A stretch of DNA of 64,000 bases from Comamonas koreensis (lineage in GTDB: Bacteria; Pseudomonadota; Gammaproteobacteria; Burkholderiales; Burkholderiaceae_C): positions 82,806 through 146,805 of the forward strand of contig NZ_JAJNCT010000014.1 in the NCBI RefSeq assembly GCF_021026195.1. Direction: 5' to 3'. Below the pieces are notes generated by a model, which was given only the letters and a program-made list of their open reading frames with translations, was not told the origin of the DNA and ran no database searches. Both the position numbers and the translations under genes were made by a program. Position 1 is the first letter of the stretch. Each line of letters starts with the position of its first letter. Below, piece after piece: positions 35,791 to 43,383 of the stretch.

Positions 35791-36507
35791 CTAAACCGTC
35801 AGGTAGCCGCCATCGACGGGGATGATCGCGCCGTTGACAAAAGATGCCGCCGGTGAGCACAAAAACCCGATCACCTCCGCCACCTCGGAAGCGTGGCCCC
35901 AGCGCTGCAGCGGTGTGCGGGACAGGATCTTTGCCGAGGCCTCTGGGTCGGCCATCAGCCCCTCACTCAACGGTGTGGCAATCCAACCGGGGGCAACTGC
36001 GTTGACGCGAACCCCTTCATGCGCCCAGGTCTGGGCCAGCGAGCGTGTCAGCTGCACGATGCCGCCCTTGCTGGCGCTGTAGGCGGGGCGGTCCTTGCTG
36101 CCGAAATAGCTGTACATCGAGGCCACATTGACGATGCAGCCGCCGCTTTGCAGCAAGTGGGGGGCTGCTGCCATGCAAGCCTGCATCACAGCGGTCAAGT
36201 TGGTGTGCAGGACCTGCAAAAAGGCCTCTGGCTGGTACTCTTCTGCATGCCGGCTGATGCCTGCTGCGTTGACCAGTGCATCGAGGCGGGGGAGCCCGGC
36301 AATGGTTTGGCTGAGCTTGGCACTGTCGCGGACATCTACCTCCAGACATCGGATGCGAGGATGGCGCGGGCTGTGCAGGCCTTGCGTATCCAGCCCAAGA
36401 GCCAACACGGAGGCGCCTGCTCGGGCAAAGTGCAGGGCGGTGCTAGCGCCGATGCCGGAGGTGCCGCCGGTCACAAGAATGACTTTGTCTTCCATTAAAG
36501 GCGTCAT
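35791..36507 (-). CDS. SDR-family oxidoreductase
   Basis: Classical short-chain dehydrogenase/reductase of 238 residues. The cofactor motif TGGTSGIG lies at residues 13-20, NAAG is present in the fourth strand, and the catalytic Ser, Tyr and Lys are in NVASMYSYF and YSASKGG. An Asp in the LGLDTQG turn suggests NAD(H) preference. ATG 36507 follows AGGAA by seven bases. It is the last gene of the minus-strand set cupin-MFS-alcohol dehydrogenase-SDR, ten bases after the alcohol dehydrogenase stop. A hydroxyl or keto group of the same substrate is its likely target. Confidence 0.87.
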   Translation of the reverse strand: MTPLMEDKVILVTGGTSGIGASTALHFARAGASVLALGLDTQGLHSPRHPRIRCLEVDVRDSAKLSQTIAGLPRLDALVNAAGISRHAEEYQPEAFLQVLHTNLTAVMQACMAAAPHLLQSGGCIVNVASMYSYFGSKDRPAYSASKGGIVQLTRSLAQTWAHEGVRVNAVAPGWIATPLSEGLMADPEASAKILSRTPLQRWGHASEVAEVIGFLCSPAASFVNGAIIPVDGGYLTV

Positions 36508-36516
36508 GGTTTGTTC

Positions 36517-37599
36517 CTAGCGCTTGTCGTTGCAGCCAATGGCCGGGCTTACGAGAATCTTGATCTGCGACCGGTCCTGCACCAGTGCTGAAAAGCCCTC
36601 GCTCACCGCACGTTCAAGTGGTACTGTTTTGGTGATGATCGACGTCGGGTCGAAGTCTCCCGCTTCAATGAGGCCAATCAGTGCCTGGTAGACATCGCGG
36701 TAGCCGACGCTGGCGACCAGACTCAACTCTCGGTTGACGGCATCGAAGGCGTCAAAACGGGCTTCGGACATCAGGCCGACCATGACCATGTTTCCGCCTT
36801 TGCGCAATGCGCGAATGGCCCCTTCAAAGGTGGCTTGCAGGCCGGCGGCTTCAAAGCTGGTATCAACACCCAGGCCATCAGTGGCTGATGCAATGGTGTG
36901 CCGCAGCTCGCGCGCGGTCAGGCCCTTGCCATCGATGACCAGACTGGCGCCTGCCTGCCGGGCCATTTGCAGGCGTTCCGGCGATACATCCACAGCGATG
37001 ATGGTGCCTGCCCCCTGCAGTTTGGCGAGCTTGACCAGCAGCAATCCGATAGGGCCGAGCCCAAAGATGGCGCAGCTGCCACCCGCTGGTAGTTGGCTGC
37101 GGCGCAGCGCATGGAGCGCAACGGCGGCTGGCTCCATCACGGCTGCCTGCTCCAGACTTACCCCATCTGGCAAGCGGTGCAGCATGTAGCTGGGCACGAC
37201 GGCGAATTCGGCCATGCCCCCATCGCCCATCAATCCTGCGAAACCCATATCGGCGCAGAGGTTGTAGGCACCATGGCGGCAGTAGGCGCATTGGCTGCAG
37301 CGGTACTCGGGCTCCACTGCCACGCGGTCGCCAACCGTTAGGCTGCTGACTTCGCTGCCCACCTCCACGACGGTGCCGCAGAATTCGTGGCCTAAGGTCA
37401 GCGGCGCCGTGCGACCCGAGACCGCGTGGGGTGTGCCGACGGGAATCGCATGGGGGCCCGATTCGAATTCGTGCAAGTCACTGCCGCAGATGCCGCAGTA
37501 CTGCACCGCAATACGCACATCTTGGGGACCGGTCGGGGGAACCGGAATCTGTTCCACGCGTAAATCCTGGGCGCCATGCCAGCGCAGTGCTTGCATCAT
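36517..37599 (-). CDS. Zinc-dependent alcohol dehydrogenase (2,3-butanediol dehydrogenase-like)
   Basis: Medium-chain zinc dehydrogenase of 360 residues. The catalytic zinc site is seen in CGICGSDLHEF and GHEFCGTVVEVG, and the structural zinc cysteines in YRCSQCAYCRHGAYNLC. The Rossmann motif is GLGPIGLLLVKLA. The residue pattern (a 20-residue insertion before GHEF, LMGDGGMAEFAVV) resembles 2,3-butanediol and sorbitol dehydrogenases that oxidise vicinal diols. ATG 37599 is preceded by GGAGG and overlaps the stop of the MFS gene by four bases, so the two are translationally coupled. The substrate is unknown. Confidence 0.87.
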   Translation of the reverse strand: MMQALRWHGAQDLRVEQIPVPPTGPQDVRIAVQYCGICGSDLHEFESGPHAIPVGTPHAVSGRTAPLTLGHEFCGTVVEVGSEVSSLTVGDRVAVEPEYRCSQCAYCRHGAYNLCADMGFAGLMGDGGMAEFAVVPSYMLHRLPDGVSLEQAAVMEPAAVALHALRRSQLPAGGSCAIFGLGPIGLLLVKLAKLQGAGTIIAVDVSPERLQMARQAGASLVIDGKGLTARELRHTIASATDGLGVDTSFEAAGLQATFEGAIRALRKGGNMVMVGLMSEARFDAFDAVNRELSLVASVGYRDVYQALIGLIEAGDFDPTSIITKTVPLERAVSEGFSALVQDRSQIKILVSPAIGCNDKR

Positions 37600-38840
37600 G
37601 GCTTGGCCTCCGCAGCGGCACGTCGCTGCAATACCAGGGGGGCGGTTTCTTTCAGGCCCAGCGCGAGCAGTCCTGCTATCAATGCACCACCTGCTGACAT
37701 CCACATCGCGACGGGCAGGCCGTAGTGGTCTGCCGCAAAGCCCGCAATCGTGGGTGCCAGAAAGCCGCCCACCAGTTCACCCGCTCCCATGATGAGGCCG
37801 AGCGCGCCGGTCAGTACCTGCGGCGGAACGGTTTCAGCGGGGACGGTGGCCATGAAGAGCGTGAAGCAACCAAGGCCGGTATAGGTGACAAACACCACTG
37901 CCCCCAGCGCGATGACGGAGTCGCCATAGATCAGGGCGATGGGGCACAGTGCCGCAATCGGTGCAAAGATGACCAGGGCTGACTTGCGTCCGATCCGGTC
38001 GGAGATGGCGGGTACGGCAAAGCCCCAGAACACCCAGGCCGCTCCCAGGCAGCTCATCACGAAGCCCATGTCGGCCGCGGAAAACTCCCGGAACTTGACA
38101 AGGAAAGTGGGCGCAAACGAGATGATGATGATGAACCAGGTGAGGAAAAAGCAGCTGATCAGCATGCACAGCAGCACATTGCGCTCACGCAGCAAGGCCC
38201 AGCGGTTGATGGGTGCTGGCTTGGGCTGCGCTGCGGATGGCGCCTGACCGGGGTGCTCATGCACCCAGCGCCAGATGGCCATGGCAATCAGAATCCCAGG
38301 AATCACGGTGACATAGAAGGCGACGCGCCAGCCGAAATTCGTAGCCAGTGCAATGACGACGGGTGGACCGATCATTGCGCCGATCAGGCCCGCTGACGAG
38401 CCTTGCAGCAGCCCCATGTTCAGGCCGCGCCGCGATGGCGTGGAGCTTTGGATCATCAGGGACTGGGCAATGGGCAGTACGGGCCCTTCAGCCAGACCCA
38501 TCAGCGCGCGAAACACCAGCAGGCTGACGAAGCCGCCCACCAGCCCTGACATGGCCGAGCAGATGGAGAACCCCAGCACGGACACCACCAGCAGCGCCTT
38601 GCGCTTGGATCGCGAATCCGACCAGGCACCTGCGATCGCTCCGGAGATGGCCCAGGTCAGGGCCAGGGCCGAGGAGATCATGCCCAGCTGGGTTTGGCTC
38701 AGATCCAGCTCATCCTGCATGAACGGGAAGAGAAAGGACAAGGCCAGACGATCAAAGAAGACAAAGCCAAAGGTCAGAAAGAGGATCAGCAGCAGCCGAT
38801 TCTCATAGCTCCACCAAGAGCGGACAGGGGATGCGTGCAT
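37596..38840 (-). CDS. MFS transporter (ACS-like organic acid/aromatic uptake)
   Basis: MFS transporter of 414 residues with 12 membrane segments. FVFFDRLALSFLFPFMQDEL in the first segment and GAIAGAWSDSRSKRKALL in loop two-three resemble the anion:cation symporter group that imports organic and aromatic acids. It is second in the minus-strand operon after the cupin gene (24-base gap) and overlaps the alcohol dehydrogenase start. It probably imports the compound broken down by this cluster. Confidence 0.82.
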   Translation of the reverse strand: MHASPVRSWWSYENRLLLILFLTFGFVFFDRLALSFLFPFMQDELDLSQTQLGMISSALALTWAISGAIAGAWSDSRSKRKALLVVSVLGFSICSAMSGLVGGFVSLLVFRALMGLAEGPVLPIAQSLMIQSSTPSRRGLNMGLLQGSSAGLIGAMIGPPVVIALATNFGWRVAFYVTVIPGILIAMAIWRWVHEHPGQAPSAAQPKPAPINRWALLRERNVLLCMLISCFFLTWFIIIISFAPTFLVKFREFSAADMGFVMSCLGAAWVFWGFAVPAISDRIGRKSALVIFAPIAALCPIALIYGDSVIALGAVVFVTYTGLGCFTLFMATVPAETVPPQVLTGALGLIMGAGELVGGFLAPTIAGFAADHYGLPVAMWMSAGGALIAGLLALGLKETAPLVLQRRAAAEAKP

Positions 38841-38864
38841 GTTTTTCTCCAGACTTTGCGTCAG

Positions 38865-39398
38865 TTAGCGAAAGAGTTTTTCCACAGCCTCGGCACCCAG
38901 CCCCACTTTTTCGTAGTGGGCCTTGCACAGTGCTATGTAGGAATGGACATCAAAGTAGCCGTCTGGATTGCCTTGCTCGTCGAGCCAGATCAGGGGCCCT
39001 TTGACAATGAAGATGGCACGCATGGGCTCTGGGTGGTCAAACGCCACCAAGGTATGGCCTTCGCCCGGAGTCTCATAGACAAAATCGCCCTTGGTTGCCG
39101 TCCAGTCGTGCTCGAGGTAGCCCCACTTGCCTGAGATGGTGTAGGCAAAGACTTCATGCGGGTGGTAGTGGCGGTTCACCAAACCCGCTTCCTTGGCCAT
39201 CAAGATGTCGCACCATTTGTTTTGTGAGGGTGAAATCCATAGCGGGCGGGAGCACACGGTTTCTGTGAACGGAACGTAGAGACGCTCGTCCTCGGATGCT
39301 GCATTGGGGATGTATACCTCTGGCAGCGCATCCGGCTGGAAGGGATTGGCGATGGGGTTGAGGTTTTGCCAGAACTCGGAGTTGGCTTTGTCTACCAT
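38865..39398 (-). CDS. Cupin dioxygenase, 2,4'-dihydroxyacetophenone dioxygenase-like
   Basis: Single-domain cupin of 177 residues, the size of 2,4'-dihydroxyacetophenone dioxygenase (DAD). That enzyme splits an aryl hydroxymethyl ketone into 4-hydroxybenzoate and formate using Fe(II). The metal residues are His77 and His79 in NRHYHPHEVF, Glu96 in GYLEHDW and His115 in GEGHTLV, in the spacing I recall for DAD. ATG 39398 has its own AAGGA site. It is first in the operon with an MFS transporter, alcohol dehydrogenase and SDR and lies divergent from a LysR gene. Its product would feed the neighbouring pmd operon. Another aryl-ketone or ARD-type cupin activity is the alternative. Confidence 0.72.
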   Translation of the reverse strand: MVDKANSEFWQNLNPIANPFQPDALPEVYIPNAASEDERLYVPFTETVCSRPLWISPSQNKWCDILMAKEAGLVNRHYHPHEVFAYTISGKWGYLEHDWTATKGDFVYETPGEGHTLVAFDHPEPMRAIFIVKGPLIWLDEQGNPDGYFDVHSYIALCKAHYEKVGLGAEAVEKLFR

Positions 39399-39505
39399 GG
39401 TGGATTTCCTTGAGTGGGGGAACGAGGGGTATTGAATAGCTGGCGCAGCGGCTCGTGGGCGCTGCTGTTGGCCGTGCTGAAAGCGCGGCCTCCGCTGTGG
39501 GTGAT

Positions 39506-39655
39506 TCAGGGCGCTGGCGCTGATAGCGGCGCCCCACCCTGTAGCGGATCTGACCTGCACCGGCTGGCGAACTGAGGCCAGATAGCCGAGCGCCATGGAT
39601 AATTGCTAATGTTGCGTTTTTTTCTATCAGCGGCAGGGGATTGTTCGCTGGTCAT
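39506..39655 (-). CDS. Possible small ORF (49 codons) with strong ribosome binding site
   Basis: AAGGAGGA at 39663-39670 sits seven bases before ATG 39655, one of the best ribosome binding sites in the window. The frame encodes 49 residues (starting MTSEQSPAADRKKRN, ending in a Gly/Ala/Pro tail) and ends at 39506, 107 bases before the cupin ATG. It is out of frame with the cupin gene. It may be a leader peptide, a short independent protein or the remnant of a decayed gene. I do not recognise the sequence. Confidence 0.35.
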   Translation of the reverse strand: MTSEQSPAADRKKRNISNYPWRSAIWPQFASRCRSDPLQGGAPLSAPAP

Positions 39656-39760
39656 TGGTGGGTCCTCCTTCTCTTATTGGCTGTAAGCAGAACTTCATTC
39701 TGTTAAAGAAGACCCCAGGCACCTAGGTGTAAGCCAAGCTAGCAGCTATAGCAAAATGGC

Positions 39761-39787
39761 ATACTAATAGTTAAAAATTATTAATAC
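39761..39787. promoter_or_regulatory. Candidate LysR-type binding site
   Basis: ATACTAATA and TATTAATAC form an imperfect inverted repeat within an AT-rich block, ending about 24 bases before the LysR ATG. Position and A/T-rich dyad shape suit an autoregulatory LysR site (T-N11-A type). The evidence is weak because the whole block is AT-rich. Confidence 0.35.
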
Positions 39788-39810
39788 GTCATGAGAAAAA
39801 GGGGGTGACT

Positions 39811-40728
39811 ATGAATTTGCAGCAGATCGAGACCTTTGTTGCGGTGGCGGAAACCGGTAGCTTTAGCAAGGCGGCGATGCTGTCCGATACGGCGCAGCCT
39901 GCATTGAGTCGCCAGGTGCGGGCATTGGAGATGGAGTTGCGTGAGACTTTGCTGATCCGCACCGGGCGTGGCGTGACGTTGACCGAAGCAGGGCGCAGGT
40001 TGCTGGAGCACAGCCATGCGATCCTGCAGCACGTCGCACAAGCCAAGGAAGATTTGGGGTGCGAGCGCAATGAACCAGTGGGGCGTATCGTGGTGGGCCT
40101 GCCTCCCAGCCTGGCTCGGCGTTTGACCTTGCCGCTGATCGATGCGTTCAGCCGCCAGATGCCCAAGGCCCGGGTTGCCATCGTGGAGGGGCTGTCGATG
40201 CAGATGGCGGAGTGGCTGGCCTCCGGACGAATGGATTTGGGCCTGGTCTATTCGCCTGAGCCCCATCCGCATATAGAAACGACTCCGGTACTTCAGGAGC
40301 GCCTTTGCCTGGTCGGCTCGGCGTGTGCGCTGCACGGCCGCTCTTCGCTGGGGTTTGAGGACCTGTCCGCTTTTCCGCTGATCATGCCGCAGTACGGCCA
40401 GATCTTTCGCAAGCTGATGGAGGCGCAGGCCCGGCTGTCGCAAGTCAAGCTCAATGTGGTTTGGGAGGTCTCCAGTGTGCCGGCCATTCTGGATTTGGTC
40501 CGCGGGGGCTACGGTTATGCGGCCTTGACACGCAGCGCACTCGAGGGGCATGAGCTGGGCGAGCAACTGGTGGTGGCTCCTATCGAATCGCCAGCCGTGA
40601 TGATCAACCTGTGCCTGGCGCAGTCTGCCAAACGGAAAACCACGCCGCTGGTCCGCTGCACGGCCTCCGTGCTGCATAGACTGACCACCCAGGTCTGCGA
40701 ATCGGTCTCGGCCGTTCCTGCCGGTTAG
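39811..40728 (+). CDS. LysR-family transcriptional regulator
   Basis: LysR-type regulator of 305 residues. The N-terminal winged HTH (MNLQQIETFVAVAETGSFSKAA, then AQPALSRQVRALEMELRETLL) is followed by the co-inducer domain, with the GRIVVGLPPSLARRLTLPLI entry strand. ATG 39811 follows a GGGGG tract; an in-frame GTG at 39805 is less likely. It is divergent from the cupin-MFS-alcohol dehydrogenase-SDR operon and is its probable activator. LysR proteins also control pmd operons in Comamonas, so a role there cannot be excluded. Confidence 0.88.
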   Translation: MNLQQIETFVAVAETGSFSKAAMLSDTAQPALSRQVRALEMELRETLLIRTGRGVTLTEAGRRLLEHSHAILQHVAQAKEDLGCERNEPVGRIVVGLPPSLARRLTLPLIDAFSRQMPKARVAIVEGLSMQMAEWLASGRMDLGLVYSPEPHPHIETTPVLQERLCLVGSACALHGRSSLGFEDLSAFPLIMPQYGQIFRKLMEAQARLSQVKLNVVWEVSSVPAILDLVRGGYGYAALTRSALEGHELGEQLVVAPIESPAVMINLCLAQSAKRKTTPLVRCTASVLHRLTTQVCESVSAVPAG

Positions 40729-40949
40729 GGCATTGACCTATATAGCGGGTTTCATCGTAATTTTGTGTTGCAATCGGCCCAGTAGGTCAGAGCAGGGCGG
40801 CGCGCCTCACTACAATGCGGAAGCCCTGCACACGGCCCCGTTTCAGCGGGACAGTGCGCGCAGGCGCAGCCCGGAGGTCGCTTTGCTGCCACACTCCGCT
40901 CGGGTTCTGTGTTGGGACCTCTACAATGCAGTGCAACTGATTCAATGAC

Positions 40950-41729
40950 ATGAAGATACTGCTTTGTAACGATGATGGTTATCAGGCGCCCGGCATCGTG
41001 GCGTTGCATGACGCATTGCAGGCGGTGGCTGATGTCGAGGTGGTGGCACCAGAACACAACAACAGTGCCAAATCCAATGCGTTGACCTTGCATTCGCCGC
41101 TGTACGTGCAGCGCGCGGCCAATGGCTTTCGCTATGTCAATGGCACGCCGGCTGATTGCGTACACATTGCGCTGACGGGCCTGTTGGGCTATAGACCTGA
41201 TCTGGTCATATCTGGCATCAATAACGGTGCCAATATGGGCGATGACACCATCTACTCCGGCACCGTGGGCGCGGCCATGGAAGGCTATCTTTTTGGCATC
41301 CCGGCCATGGCGTTCTCCCAGATCAACAAGGGCTGGGGCGAGCTGGAGTCAGCCGCGAAAAAGGCCTGCGAGCTGGTGCAGCAGTTTGAAGCCTCCAAGC
41401 TCGTGACCCTCAAGCCCTGGCTGCTCAATATCAATATTCCCAACCTTCCGTTTGCGCAGATCAAGCCGCTCAAGCTCTGCCGCCTGGGGCGCAGGCATTC
41501 GGCCGAAAAAGTCATCACCCAGACCAGCCCCCGGGGCGAGACCATGTACTGGATCGGCAATGCTGGCCTGGCGCTGGACGATGCCGAGGGCACCGACTTC
41601 CATGCGACGGCATCAGGCCATATGGCGGTGACACCGCTGAAGGTGGATTTGACCGACCATGAGAGCCTGGCCTACTGGGCGCAGACCGCGACCAGCTTGC
41701 GTAGCAAGGACCTGGAGGTGCCAGGGTGA
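40950..41729 (+). CDS. surE: 5'/3'-nucleotidase SurE
   Basis: Metal-dependent nucleoside monophosphate phosphatase of 259 residues (E. coli 253). The metal-binding Asp pair is in MKILLCNDDGYQAPGI, Ser in the NNSAKSNALTL loop and Asn in SGINNGANMGDDTIYSGTVGAAMEG, all family hallmarks. A TACAAT promoter element lies at 40922-40927, close to the start. The stop overlaps the GTG start of pcm, reproducing the common surE-pcm stress-survival pair. Confidence 0.96.
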   Translation: MKILLCNDDGYQAPGIVALHDALQAVADVEVVAPEHNNSAKSNALTLHSPLYVQRAANGFRYVNGTPADCVHIALTGLLGYRPDLVISGINNGANMGDDTIYSGTVGAAMEGYLFGIPAMAFSQINKGWGELESAAKKACELVQQFEASKLVTLKPWLLNINIPNLPFAQIKPLKLCRLGRRHSAEKVITQTSPRGETMYWIGNAGLALDDAEGTDFHATASGHMAVTPLKVDLTDHESLAYWAQTATSLRSKDLEVPG

Positions 41730-42526
41730 CCTTGCGCAAGCCCGGCTTTCCAGCACGCGGTGCCATGCCTGTCAGCACCAAGCCGCAGGCCAGCAACGTG
41801 CATCGGCAATGGGCCCGGCTGCCTGCAGAGCTGTCGCCCGTGCCAATGGCGGTGCGTGAGTCGCTGGGGCCTGAGAGCGTGGATTTCACCTCGGCGCGCT
41901 TGCGCATGGTGCAGCGCCTGGCCGCATCGGGGGTGGAGCACACCCGGGTGCTCAAAGTGATGAATTCCGTGCTGCGTCACCAGTTTGTTGACAGTGCACT
42001 GGCGGTTCAGGCCTATGAGGACACCAGTTTGCCTATAGGATTGGGGCAGACCATCTCCAAACCCAGCGTGGTGGCGCGGATGTGTGAATTGCTGCTGCAA
42101 TCACCGGCGGGGAAAATGGGCCTGGGCCGTATTTTGGAAATCGGCACCGGCTGCGGTTACCAGGCGGCGGTTCTGAGCCTGATGGCCAAGGAGGTGTATA
42201 CCATTGAGCGGCTGCGTGCGTTGCATGAAAAGGCGCGGGTCAACCTGCGGCCTTTGCGGCTGGCCAATGTGCACCTGATCCTCGGTGATGGCATGCTGGG
42301 TTTTGAAAAAGGCGCGCCTTATGCCGGCATCATCGCAGCGGCTGGCGGGGATTCGGTCCCCCAGGCCTGGTGTGACCAGCTGGCTGAAGGCGGCCGGCTC
42401 GTGGCCCCGGTGATGGGGCCGGGCCAGCAACAGGTTTTGCTCGTTGTGGACCGCAGTGCTGATGGGTTTCAGCGCACGGTTCTGGAGCATGTTCATTTCG
42501 TGCCCCTAAAATCGGGGCTTGGTTAA
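41726..42526 (+). CDS. pcm: Protein-L-isoaspartate O-methyltransferase
   Basis: Repairs isoaspartyl residues in aged proteins by S-adenosylmethionine-dependent methylation. The protein is 266 residues, longer than E. coli Pcm (208) owing to an N-terminal extension of about 50 residues. The SAM motif LEIGTGCGYQAAVLS lies near residue 137, and ISKPSVVARM and IIAAAGGDSVP are conserved. GTG 41726 is preceded by GGAGG and overlaps the surE stop (GTGA); an ATG at 41765 is an alternative start. Confidence 0.93.
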   Translation: MTLRKPGFPARGAMPVSTKPQASNVHRQWARLPAELSPVPMAVRESLGPESVDFTSARLRMVQRLAASGVEHTRVLKVMNSVLRHQFVDSALAVQAYEDTSLPIGLGQTISKPSVVARMCELLLQSPAGKMGLGRILEIGTGCGYQAAVLSLMAKEVYTIERLRALHEKARVNLRPLRLANVHLILGDGMLGFEKGAPYAGIIAAAGGDSVPQAWCDQLAEGGRLVAPVMGPGQQQVLLVVDRSADGFQRTVLEHVHFVPLKSGLG

Positions 42527-42537
42527 GAAGGATAGGT

Positions 42538-43383
42538 ATGTTGGATTCACGTGGTGTTTTGACGTGGGGTGCCGGTGTGGTGGCAGCCATGGTGCTGGCA
42601 GGATGCGGTAGTACATCGCTGAACCAGGCGCCCGTGGAGGATCGGGGCCTTTCGGCAGGCCGCACGCCGACATCGACCTCGGCCACGCCGCCGCGCATTG
42701 ATCCCGCCACCCTGCCTGGCGCAGAAAACGCTGGCAAGCCCGGTTACTACACCGTCAAGCCCGGCGAGACCCTGATGCGCATCGCCGCCGACAACGGCCA
42801 GAACTGGCGCGATATTGCGCGCTGGAGCAATCTGGAAAATCCCAACGTGATCGAAGTGGGCCAGGTGCTGCGCGTGGTGCCGCCGGCGGCGGCGACCGCC
42901 AGCGCTGCCCCGGCAGCCACGGCACCTGCGGTGACGGGCGCGAACACGCCAGCGGCTACGCCTGCACCGGCTCCCGCGCCTGCGGCAGCAGCGTCTGCCC
43001 CCGCCGCAGCCGATGGCAACCTGGGCTTTATCTGGCCTTCATCGGGCGCCGTGATTGCGGGCTTTGACGATGCGCGCAACAAGGGCCTGGACATTGGCGG
43101 CAAGGCCGGCGACCCGGTTGTGGCCGCCGCTGATGGCCGCGTGATCTACTCCGGTGCCGGCCTGCGCGGCTACGGCAACCTGATTCTGATCAAGCACAAC
43201 AACACCTACCTGACTGCCTACGCCCACAACCAGACCTTGCTGGTGAAGGACGACCAAGTCGTCAAGAAGGGTCAGAAGATTGCCGAGATGGGCAGCTCCG
43301 ACGCCGACCGCGTGAAGCTGCACTTTGAGGTGCGCCGCCAGGGCAAGCCGGTCGATCCATCGCGCTACCTGCCTTCCCGCTGA
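42538..43383 (+). CDS. nlpD: NlpD-like murein hydrolase activator lipoprotein
   Basis: Outer-membrane lipoprotein of 281 residues (signal ending LAGC). A LysM domain at about residues 60-115 (YTVKPGETLMRIAADNGQNW) is followed by an Ala/Pro linker and a C-terminal M23 (LytM) domain. The first zinc ligand His of active M23 enzymes is replaced by Asn in NKGLDIGG, as in NlpD and EnvC, so the protein should activate an amidase at the septum rather than cut peptidoglycan itself. It follows pcm by 11 bases and ends on the start of rluD. The rpoS gene that follows nlpD in gammaproteobacteria is not here. Confidence 0.88.
   Translation: MLDSRGVLTWGAGVVAAMVLAGCGSTSLNQAPVEDRGLSAGRTPTSTSATPPRIDPATLPGAENAGKPGYYTVKPGETLMRIAADNGQNWRDIARWSNLENPNVIEVGQVLRVVPPAAATASAAPAATAPAVTGANTPAATPAPAPAPAAAASAPAAADGNLGFIWPSSGAVIAGFDDARNKGLDIGGKAGDPVVAAADGRVIYSGAGLRGYGNLILIKHNNTYLTAYAHNQTLLVKDDQVVKKGQKIAEMGSSDADRVKLHFEVRRQGKPVDPSRYLPSR

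Larger units (their letters stand above)
39399..39810. other. Intergenic region between cupin operon and LysR gene
   Basis: This 412-base stretch holds a possible 49-codon open frame with a strong ribosome binding site (39506-39655, minus), and an AT-rich block next to the LysR gene with an imperfect inverted repeat. It must contain the divergent promoters. No RNA gene or repeat element was seen. Confidence 0.6.

Noticed and set aside
38865..39596. A longer cupin protein starting at 39596
   Set aside because: The extra 66 residues are low-complexity and unlike the family; ATG 39398 has its own ribosome binding site and gives the family length.
39506..39596. A frameshift joining the 49-codon frame to the cupin gene
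   Set aside because: The region between them does not read as conserved protein in either frame, and the cupin is full length without it.
40729..40949. Possible tRNA or small RNA upstream of surE
   Set aside because: No cloverleaf, T-loop sequence or terminator could be found; only promoter-like TACAAT elements are visible.
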